From Gamarada debralockiae (lineage: Eukaryota; Ascomycota; Leotiomycetes; Helotiales; Hyphodiscaceae): DNA of 64,000 nt. Position numbers and translations under genes: made by a program. Where the stretch lies: NCBI GenBank assembly GCA_002803225.1, contig NXFV01001620.1, positions 16,490 through 80,489 on the forward strand. The letters are read 5' to 3'. Below the pieces are notes generated by a model that saw only the letters and a program-made list of their open reading frames with translations, was not told where the DNA came from and ran no database searches. Below, piece by piece: positions 56,307-64,000 of this stretch (positions are counted from its first letter, which is position 1; each line of letters starts with the position of its first letter).

Positions 56307-57009
56307 TCACTTGTTTTCAACTAATGGAGATATTTCTAGCTTCACGCATGACCTCTGAACTAGATCATAGACTAGCCCATGTACCTCCATGTCTCTCTCG
56401 CGGACTGCTTTTATCACACTCGGCTGCTGCATAATCCAATGAACCTCAGCGAGGACATTCAGCTCCACTAATCGTCGATCACGCTCTTCCACTCCTATGT
56501 CTTGCCCGAATCTGTCATCGCTCGCTGCCCGGAGTTCGTTCAGGTCGCTATTGATAGATATCAGGAATTGCTTCTAGGGAAAAGTGCTGTTGTGCATTGC
56601 AATGGCAGGATTACCACTTACGAGAGCCAGTTCTTGAAGGAACTGATATCCGAACTTTTGCTGATCAAGCGACAGCCATAGTGTCCACATATGATTATGT
56701 GTTTGACCTTCGAAATTTGTTAGTCTAGTGTTTCTAATTGAAGACAAAAAATATTCGATATACCTCGAGGACCTCAACGCAGACCTCCATAGCACTGAGG
56801 CTACTGGTATCTCCATTAGACAGTTTGTTCCCTAGATTTCTATGAACGAGCAACTCTTGACGGGGAACACTAAGTGTATCGGTCTCAGTGATCTGGCTGT
56901 CTGAGCAGCCGACCCATAGAATCTGCTGTAGCGGGTTCGGGAGGGAAGGCATTAAGTCTGATGGTGCAGGAGCTGTAGTATACACGACATTTGCGAGAAA
57001 ATCCTTCAT
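56307..57009 (-). pseudogene. Beta-class carbonic anhydrase with altered active site, probably inactive
   Basis: Exon 57009-56764 (MKDFLANVVYTTAPAPSDL ... QQILWVGCSDSQITETDTL ... HRNLGNKLSNGD ... SAMEVCVEVLE) joins phase-correctly to an exon at 56707 (VKHIIICGHYGCRLISK). A third block runs 56574-56307 (FLISINSDLNELRAASDDRF, RRLVELNVLAEVHWIM, VHGLVYDL). Zinc ligands C (of CSDS), H and C (of HYGC) are kept. The invariant CxDSR motif reads CSDSQ: the Arg that pairs with Asp is Gln, one G-to-A step away. The last intron has donor and acceptor in conflicting phase. The enzyme hydrates CO2 to bicarbonate. Without the Asp-Arg dyad and with the phase break it is probably dead. Upstream exons could be missing. 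Confidence 0.75.
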
Positions 57010-58260
57010 ATTCAATGAGGGTGGATGAAAAATTGCACATTATTGGATGGATATCTCTGTTAATTGGCTTTGCGCTCAGTCATGACCTTCTAAATAGACG
57101 TCGCTAAAGCGCTGTTCCAAAAAAGGGTGAAAGATGAGCGTAGCGACGAAGCCTGCTTTAGGCAAAGCTAAAGGGTGTGTGGCTTGATGTTTCCGTCAAG
57201 TGGCCTCACATTATCAGACCACATATCGTACCACTTTGAAACAAGTCCGTAAGTGTGTTTTCAAGCCCAATCCGAAGCGAGGGCGTGTTCCGGTTACAAC
57301 TGCACACAGATACCCAAAGGGACATATTCGTACAGAGCTCCGAGATTCCGCTACTGTATTTGCTTTCGCCCACGGCACAGTGGAGTTATCTCGGTATCCT
57401 CGCTGGTATGCTCCGACATTTTCCGGGAGGACAGACCTCAGTCAACACGGCAGCCAGACGAGAGCGTAGGTGAGCTCTGCCTCCAGAACACACCAAATGT
57501 CTTGCTGATCGTGTCTATCAGGCTCCACGGACGAGCCATTGCTTCACCACATCGGCCAACCCTTCACTATAACAAAAGACCATTTCCACTGTGGGCCAGA
57601 GGAGAGATGCTTCAAAGACGAGCCAGGACAGTTGTCACGTGCACTAAGCGGATTCGAAACTAAGCAACATCTGGCACGTGATAAAAGCAGCCAACAGGAC
57701 ATGTCAGAAATAGAGGTGTTGGCAGCGGTAGTTCAGTTGTTCATTGATGTCTGTATTGATGTGATTGATGGTATGCTGCCAGGAAGAAGCTTTCCATCTA
57801 GCTTCACCGATGACATAAGCAGGAGAGCGAATTCAAAAATAGGAGGTAGAGAGTCGACCACATGTGCCATCTATAGGAGCAAGGAAAAGCCTTAGAGCAA
57901 GAAAGCAAAATGTTAAGAACTAAGCTGACTTTCTGGACTGGCTGATTATAATGGAATCCTGAGGTTTGCCATGGAGGTCAGGAGGTATCTAGCTCAATAA
58001 ATCTCGTCCCCCGGAAGGGGCAATTTGATTCCGTCATTTTCTGCCAAGTTTGTGCCTACATGGACTCAGATGAAGCCGGTCTCGTCCACAACAGCTCTCG
58101 CTTCAACCGAGACTTTACAGTTGTAGAGGGAAGAACCAGTAATGACTGAGCTGGTAGTGGTCTCTCGATAGCAGGCTCTTCCACTGGCTTTGAATTATCA
58201 AGTCTCCACCCTTGATTGGGCTACATAAATTGCTCAATACCCCTCCTCTGCTACTTACAG
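57010..58260. other. Region with unassigned frames
   Basis: 57255-57473 plus (SSPIRSEGVFRLQLHTDTQR) and 57539-57895 plus (LAAVVQLFIDVCIDVIDGML) are open but have no motif, and the alternatives overlap them. I see no RNA gene. The left part is the carbonic anhydrase promoter side and the right part the phosphate-carrier 3' flank. Confidence 0.35.
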
Positions 58261-58287
58261 AATCTCTACACCGCCCGTCGCTCCAAG

Positions 58288-59500
58288 GGCCTTCTCAGTT
58301 AGCTTCAAAAACATCGCTATAGATTGGAGAGAGTGCACATGCCTTCTTGATAGAACCATAGATGGCGAATTGACCAGCGCCCATGCTGCCAACCATGATC
58401 AAGCGGGGTCCAATGCCATTATAGCTGCCTCGAAGCCCGAGTTCTTTCGCAATCTTGAGCAACCGGATGATGGTTCCATCTCCGGGAAGGCCGCTAGTCT
58501 TATTGATCTTGCTCAACATAGCATCGGCAGGTTGGGAGACGAAGACAGCTGCAAAACCAGCGAGCAGACCTGAGCCTAGGTTGGCAGCAGTCTCCGTGCC
58601 TTTGGGGATTGTTGGCTTGTTTATCATCTTGTAAGCCATTTCCTGTGCATTTTCGTACACAACGAACGCCGCCATCGTGTATGGGACCCTGCCATGATCG
58701 TTATTATGCTGCTTTCATGAAGCCTTCATCGAAAAGGCCGACAGAGATGCCTACTGCTTTAACAATATTGGTCCAAAACCAGAGTAGAGTGCGCCGATTC
58801 CCTCTTGCTTCGCTATCTTGCTGAAAGCACTGAGAAGACCGCTGGCGAAGGTGGGCTGAGAGACCAAACAAATGCGGGTGGCCTCAAGAGGGCACAGGGC
58901 AATATCAAGAACTCAGCAAGTGCAGCTGACGCAAGGTAAATGGTGGTGCGGTTGTTCAACGCAGCTTCATGCCCGAGCCAACTGACACTCTGTTCCTTGA
59001 AAAGCTCGTAGCCTCCGAATCTGAGGGCTCCCTGTAAGAAGTAGCCAACGACGGTTGGTCCGAAGCCAGTGAGGAGAGCCTGGGCACCCTCTTTGGCAAT
59101 GATTTGTTGGAAAGTGCCCTTCAGACCATTATTACACGAAACGGGATCGAGTTAGATTCTGGTTTTGATTCTATAGAAACCATGATGAGCCATCACTCTT
59201 GGGCAGAAAGTTGCAGTTCATGAAGCAGACTCACACGTCGATGGGTGTGAGAAGTCCATGAGTTACTGAGCAGCAGATCGCGCCAGCCAATGCGTATCTA
59301 GAATAAAGCTGGAGTCCCATCAGCTTATCAGAACGCGTTGGCGCAACCTTCTGAGCAGCGGCATTAGCTTCCATCAACTTCGTAAGGGCTGGTGGAGCTG
59401 CTATGTTATCGAGGCCCACGGAGGTGACAAAATGATCCGCCGTTGGCGACCTCGGCCATGGGCAAGAGACCTGGGAGAGGACGAAACCCTGATGATTCAC
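58288..59500 (-). pseudogene. Mitochondrial phosphate carrier (Mir1/Pic2 type), decayed
   Basis: The minus strand begins MNHQGFVLSQVSCPWPRSP... and reads YSRYALAGAICCSVTHGLLT-PIDV, then after an intron [78 protein letters not shown], and after a second intron YTMAAFVVYENAQEMAYKMI, LGSGLLAGFAAVFVSQPADA, LGLRGSYNGIGPRLIMVGSM. This is the phosphate/H+ carrier of the inner membrane. The TAA replaces Gln in TRIQLDP, about four bases are missing before ALCP (about 58910), and the C-terminus diverges after KKACALSP. The final 126 codons remain open. Confidence 0.88.
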
Positions 59501-59519
59501 AACTTGCTCAGTTTGATCG

Positions 59520-60040
59520 TGTTTGTGGTAAACAGAAACTTCGAGGTATCGGTGAAGGGAGAAGGGAGTAAAGCAGGGCCAATTTATCTCACGATTTTAC
59601 TATGCCCCTTCCCACGCTGTAGATCTCTGGACCAGGTTCATGGTCCGGACTCTCTTGCATGGCATTCCCTAATCCTCCAACCCGAGTTTTTCCGCAGAAA
59701 TATCCAAAGCGGTCAGAGAAGTCTCAGATTCGAGACCGCACGGATGTTCCAGTTCCAGAAAGCCAGCGGAGCTGAATGAGGTACTCTCCAGCTTCACAAT
59801 TCTCACAGCCACCTCGAACGCTCTACGAAGGCCCTTCCATAGAGATAATAATGCACCGTAAATTGTTCCCTGACGTGAGTATTACCATTGCGATGCTTGA
59901 TGAGAAGTCCAGTCTAGAAATGTGTATCTATTGACAGGATATACCTTTCGGAACAGGACTTGCACTGCAGGATTCGAGCTCTGAAAATACAATCCACATT
60001 GAACGCCGACGGAAATGCAAGATCGTGAACACGTCCCCCC
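59520..60040. other. Intergenic gap
   Basis: 5' flank of the phosphate-carrier remnant. The plus-strand frame 59432-59779 is antisense to it and has no motif. Nothing else is seen. Confidence 0.4.
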
Positions 60041-60047
60041 AACCACC

Positions 60048-60260
60048 TCAGCTTTTATTTCTTTTCAAACTGTTCAGACCTTCCCTGATTTCATTCAAAG
60101 CCTTCTCGCCGCCACCCAAAACCCTTAGATGCTCCTTCTTCAGCTCCGCAAAATCTTCATCTAGCCGTTTATGCCACGGGTATAAAACTAGTACCTGGAA
60201 ACACAGGGCGGACGTAGCAATAGCGAAGTTGGTCAAGGAGAATCGGCGGGTAATGATCAT
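60048..60260 (-). CDS. Small single-pass membrane protein, 70 aa
   Basis: ATG at 60260, MIITRRFSLTNFAIATSALC, a hydrophobic helix of about 20 residues (9-30: LTNFAIATSALCFQVLVLYP), then a charged helix (HKRLDEDFAELKKEHLRVLG) that could form a coiled coil, ending SLKRNKS. The layout of a short N-tail, one helix and a charged matrix/IMS segment suggests a small mitochondrial inner-membrane protein. I do not recognise a named family. It is intact as a single exon, flanked by decayed genes. Confidence 0.5.
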   Translation of the reverse strand: MIITRRFSLTNFAIATSALCFQVLVLYPWHKRLDEDFAELKKEHLRVLGGGEKALNEIREGLNSLKRNKS

Positions 60261-60715
60261 TGTTGCAGGGTCGAGAGTACGTTGGCTATCGTGCGATGCA
60301 ACTTTGTGTGCAAGTCAGCGTATTGGTAGGCTAGCTAAAGAATTTGGTCTGAGACTGACTCTATTCAAAGAGTCGCCCTTAATGAAGGGTAGTTGCGCAG
60401 GATGCAAGTCTAATAGCATATGGTGAGCGGCGTTGGAAAGACGATCAATTTTCTGAGTAAACTTACCAATTTAGAGAGATTCATATACAGTAACTGAAAG
60501 GAATGAGATGTAGTTTGGAGGAAAAGTCACATTGACGGAATTTGGTCATTATTGACGTGACCTGGCGCACTTGACCATAGCTGAGGTCTCCCGTGACGAC
60601 CCGAAGTGGCGTGATTTGAATGTGACCCTGTCACCGACCACCACGGATTTTGCTCAAAGTCACACTTATCACTCATCTTCATTTGAATCCAAAGGACGTT
60701 ACCTCCTGTAATCAT

Positions 60716-61560
60716 GCCCTATCGTTGGAACTGTGCCCTTGGGTCGCCAACTATGAATCAATCGCCTCCCGTCAACGAACTATGAAAGACGGCAAATTTG
60801 TCGAAGAGATAGTTGGTATTCTGACCAGCCCGTTGCGAGAGTCAGCTCGGAAGCTAACCCTTCATCTCGACCAGGCTTCGCTGATCGACTACTTGTGGCC
60901 CTTTGGCCTGCTCCAGCCTTGATCTCTCACGCAGACACCGCCTCGGCGCCTCGCATTTTGATCCCCCTCCGTGCTTACATAGAGTTCATCTTACGAAGAT
61001 CTCGCGCAACCTGGAGCACGCTTCTGACTGCTTTATACTACCTGACTCTTCTGCCCCCCTCTGTTTCAAGGCAGAAGTTTGCTACCAGTCAGCTGGAGGA
61101 CACGGCGAGGATCAGACCACTACAGTGCCAGCGACGCACGTTTCTAGCTGCACTTATATTGGCCTGGAAATACACTCAGGAACGAAGCTACTCTTTGAGA
61201 GCCTGGGCTCAGATATCGGGGCTATCTGCAAAGGAGATAAACGCGAACGAAGTAGCGTTTCTCTCTGCGATCGATTGGCGTCTCTTCATCCCTGACGCGT
61301 TCTTCCGGCACTGGGCTGCGGAAGTGGTCTACTATGCAAAACTGCCGGACCGGGCATTACCTGACTCTCTTCTTAACTGTGTTAAGGAGGGTCGCGACTG
61401 GCCATTCAGATTACTATTGCTTGAATCAACTTGCCGTCATCGGGACATTCGGGAACTCTCTGTCCCGAAACTCCCTATGTTGTACTTCGTCGAGTCATCG
61501 GGCACACCCTCTTACATTACACCACGTCCTTGGCTGCATATATGCCATCCTCATCATTAG
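60716..61560 (+). pseudogene. Pho80-like (Pho85-type) cyclin, frameshifted
   Basis: An N-terminal frame gives FVEEIVGILTSPLRESARKL, TLHLDQASLIDYL and ends after 60922. The neighbouring frame continues directly as VALWPAPALISHADTAS, PLRAYIEFILRRSRATWSTL, TALYYLTLLPP, CQRRTFLAALILAWKYTQER, WAQISGLSAKEINANEVAFL and IDWRLFIPDAFFRHWA. The cyclin box of PCL/Pho80 cyclins (PF08613) is complete. One base appears to be missing between DYL and VALWP (about 60890). Such cyclins direct the CDK Pho85 in phosphate and nutrient signalling. The C-terminal part beyond 61400 is not conserved. It could be a recent pseudogene, or a gene whose junction I misread. Confidence 0.7.
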
Positions 61561-61868
61561 CCTTCACCTTCTTTCCAGAGCTCGCTGCCGAGCTCCGCTT
61601 GAAGATCTGGCGTCATGCCTGTCATACCGCGCGCGTCGTCGAGGTCCGAGACAACGAAGATGAAAACCGGTTCGTCTCCAGCAGCAGACCACCGGCTATC
61701 CTTCATGTGTCTCGCGAATCTCGGTACGAAGCCTTGAGAGTGTACAAGCTTCGTTTCGGCACACCCTCCGCGGTCCCCCACATCTGCTGCCACTCAAGCG
61801 TTAATATACTCCGTTTTCAAAGGCGCGAGATAAGGCTAGAAGGGCCTGAGGACGATGACTCGATGTAG
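61542..61868 (+). pseudogene. 2EXR-domain protein, truncated
   Basis: From ATG at 61542: MPSSSLAFTFFPELAAELRL, KIWRHACHTARVVEV, then ILHVSRESRYEALRVYKLRF and a tail ending DDDSM. The F-x-x-FP-EL-P/A-x-EL-RLKIW block and the HVSRESRYEAL block are the two halves of the fungal 2EXR domain (PF20150), whose function is unknown. Usual members are two to three times longer, so this is a 5' fragment. It overlaps the last part of the cyclin frame. Confidence 0.7.
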
Positions 61869-61869
61869 C

Positions 61870-62220
61870 GGCTCCGAGATCTTTCGCACAAACTGACACC
61901 TACCTAGCCCATGCGGAATCGGTTATTGAGGAAGATGGAGGAAGAAGGTGAAGGGGGAGACGATGGTGGCATGAGCTTGGAGATATTTCCCGATGGCGAT
62001 GGCCAAGGCCATCACAGAAGAACTATGGCCTAGAGCCATAAAGCATTTCAGGAAGTCACCTCTTGCCCTGCATCGTAGCAAGATTCTTTACTGACGGTAT
62101 CCCCTTGTTGTTGAAGATATGGCAAGGAACGATGACCTTTTCAATGACAGCACAATAGAAGGACATATTTTCGGCTTGCCAGCAAACATATCGCTTTCCC
62201 GAATTACGGAACATATCCCG
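61870..62220. other. Gap, possibly decayed N-terminal part of the FunK1 gene
   Basis: A Gly/Glu-rich piece at 61905-62030 is not recognisable. From about 62090 the plus strand contains pieces (SLLTVSPCC, FPELRNIS) that could be the weathered start of the FunK1 kinase that is clear from 62222 on. Confidence 0.3.
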
Positions 62221-62221
62221 T

Positions 62222-63507
62222 TTGCGTGGTGCACGGAAGCAAATGGGAAGCAGAACTCTGCCTAGAAGATACTCTACGTCTATATCGGCTGACCTCGATG
62301 GAGATCGATCTACAAAAACACTGGTGCAGCTGGCAGGATATGCACGTGAAGTGTTTGGCAGTCAAGTAGAGCGGCGATTCGTGCCTGGTTATACGACCTG
62401 CGGAAGCATTATGCGACTCTAGGTGTTCAACAGATCTGGCCCATACAACTCCGAGAAGTCTGATATCCACAGGGAGGCAGAGCGATTTGTCAAGGTCCTT
62501 GCTGGCTACAGGCTCATAATGGACGCAGAATTGGGATTGAATACGTTCATCAAGTGTGACGGCGACGGTAAGTACATCGTTGCACGTGAAGTGATGATCT
62601 ACTTGGAGGGAGAGCCAATTGCCTCGCGAAAGGCAATAATGTGCAGGGGAACAACCTGCTATCAGAGAGGCGACGTGATTCAACGCATTGGGAATGGTGA
62701 AGTTTGCTTGGCAAGGCAATGGGAGAGAAGGTTGTTGAAATTAGTCAAAGAGAGAGGAGTTACAGGCATTGCTGAGTGGTTCAATAATGAGCAGGTTTCC
62801 ATTGATGGCGACCCGGACACTATCTCATATTTGCGACGAGTTATGAAATTTGGGTCACTACGGAGGCCGTCGAACAAAGTATTTGGGTCGATGGTGATGC
62901 AAAGTCCAGCCGAGAGTCAAGAACAAGAAGTCTCAGAGGAAGGTCAGGAAGCAGCGCAGGTCGCTTGATAGGTCTCGGAATCAGTACTAGCAGTATGATG
63001 ATTTTATCTTCTGGGCAGAAGAAGAAGAGAAAGAGAAATGATGGACTTGTTGATGGACGTGGTGTGATGAAGGTGTCCAAATCAGACGACAGCCAGACCG
63101 ATGTGGCAAAAGTAGACGGTGAAATCCGTCTCCTGATACACGAGATATCCACAGCATTGAGGAAACCGACGCAGACGGCCTGGCGGGTCAGGAAAGCGAG
63201 GGGCATGGCAACAGAATACACTGTTGCTTAGTTGTGCCACCAGCTGGACGGCCACTCCGTGCATACCAGTTAGTTAGGGAGCTTCTAGAGGCGTTACGTG
63301 ATGCAATTGCTGGTCACAAGTCGCTGCTTGAGGATGGGAAGATACGTCATCGGGATGTCTCTGAGAACAATATCATCATCTCTGAATCTGCTACTTGCGG
63401 AGCCTCAAGAGTAAGACTAATTGCTGGGCTTGGCGAAGGAGTTGGACAGTGTTCCCAGCGGAGCTAGTCATCGGACCAGTACCATGCAATTCATGGCAAT
63501 CGAGGTA
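62222..63507 (+). pseudogene. FunK1-type fungal protein kinase, interrupted and truncated
   Basis: The text runs STKTLVQLAGYAREVFGSQ, TTCGSIMRL, TAG, VFNRSGPYNSEKSDIHREAE, NTFIKCDGDGKYIVAREVM, KAIMCRGTTCY and ERGVTGIAEWFNNEQVSIDG. It goes on in other frames with RPLRAYQLVRELLEALRDAI, the catalytic loop HRDVSENNIII, and SGASHRTSTMQFMAIEV. This is the FunK1 (PF17667) order. The TAG at 62420 stands where the family has Trp. Stops or frame changes follow near 62966 and 63231. Homology ends at about 63507, before the C-lobe is complete, where AT-rich DNA begins. Substrates of FunK1 kinases are unknown. Confidence 0.8.
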
Positions 63508-64000
63508 CCCCTAGGGCTCTGATTTGAATTTGAATACACGAATAATTCATGAATTAAACGAATCTGAATTTATTTGAATCATTCAAGTATCATTCATGAA
63601 TAACCCCAAATATTTTGTGAATTGGGGGGTCTCATTTATGAATCTAAAGAATGATATTACGTGCCTAGGCCTGCCCTGAACACTATGTTTTACCAGCCTT
63701 GTTAAGGGGTTTTTAGATTAAAATCATACCTTTTTAAACCAATTATAGTATTACAAATACAAAATTATCCTTCAAGCTAATAAATTAATAAGAGAGTTAT
63801 TTCAGGAAACCTTTTTTTAAGTTACAGGGTAAAATTTTTGTCAAATTTATGGTCTAGTGGGGCAGGGCAGGGTCACGTGGACGCTAGGAAAAGAGCTTCG
63901 GTGAAGTGATATTTCAGGTGTACTTGACTTAATTCTTATCCAGTTCTACCTGCGGTAGAGCCTGTATATATAGAGCTCTGTACAGCTCGTACATATGTAC
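63508..64000. other. AT-rich window end
   Basis: It has low-complexity aatttgaat and attcatgaat runs to about 63660, then AT-rich DNA without coding. From about 63870 the base composition normalises and shows a TATA-like tatatatagagctc. This may be the beginning of an LTR or promoter continuing outside the window, but I cannot prove it. Confidence 0.4.

Noticed and set aside
47452..61560. Frameshifts explained by low-quality sequence
   Set aside because: NoxA lies among the broken genes, and UTP23, the monooxygenase, the folate enzyme and the MFS transporter elsewhere in the window are also error-free over several kilobases. Several lesions are nonsense substitutions or multi-base losses.

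Overview
The window is nuclear DNA of a filamentous ascomycete (Pezizomycotina). The evidence is short GT-AG introns in almost every gene, a fungal NADPH oxidase (NoxA), HET-domain and FunK1 kinase fragments, a GPI-type Ser/Thr-rich wall protein, a Ty1/copia retrotransposon, a pogo/Fot1 transposase and stop codons of the kind left by repeat-induced point mutation (RIP). The abundance of SANT/FunK1-like fragments hints at Leotiomycetes, but that is inference.

Layout. 0-9 kb: an empty left flank, then a large, many-intron repeat-built surface glycoprotein. 9-18 kb: a graveyard of fast-evolving fungal families: a HET fragment, a broken SANT/Myb gene with an antisense FunK1 kinase fragment between its two SANT domains, a small Cys/His-rich ORF and a larger decayed HET gene. 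18-20.4 kb: AT-rich DNA with a 125-bp TA-flanked MITE and a 31-bp tandem repeat. 20.4-22.2 kb: an intact MFS sugar (alpha-glucoside type) transporter. 22.6-30.8 kb: a pogo/Fot1 transposase gene split exactly by a 6.4-kb copia element. Between integrase and reverse transcriptase this element carries a cysteine-rich block that I read as five tandem Zn2Cys6-like clusters, the most unusual thing in the window. 30.8-34.8 kb: decayed fragments, including a kinase-like one.

Intact housekeeping genes sit at 34.9-35.6 kb (UTP23, ribosome assembly), 42.0-43.3 kb (nitronate monooxygenase), 43.8-45.6 kb (HPPK-DHPS folate enzyme, divergent from the former) and 49.3-51.2 kb (NoxA). Between 35.8 and 42 kb there are only unrecognised, broken coding-like stretches.

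From 47.4 to 61.6 kb a run of recognisable genes, mostly on the minus strand, is broken by frameshifts, nonsense codons or loss of key residues: mitochondrial dicarboxylate carrier, PEP carboxykinase, the GID4/VID24 degron receptor, a beta-carbonic anhydrase, mitochondrial phosphate carrier and a Pho80-like cyclin. Several belong to gluconeogenesis and its control. They are probably dead extra copies, because the genes between them are intact, which argues against poor base calling. A truncated 2EXR gene, a broken FunK1 kinase and AT-rich DNA close the window.
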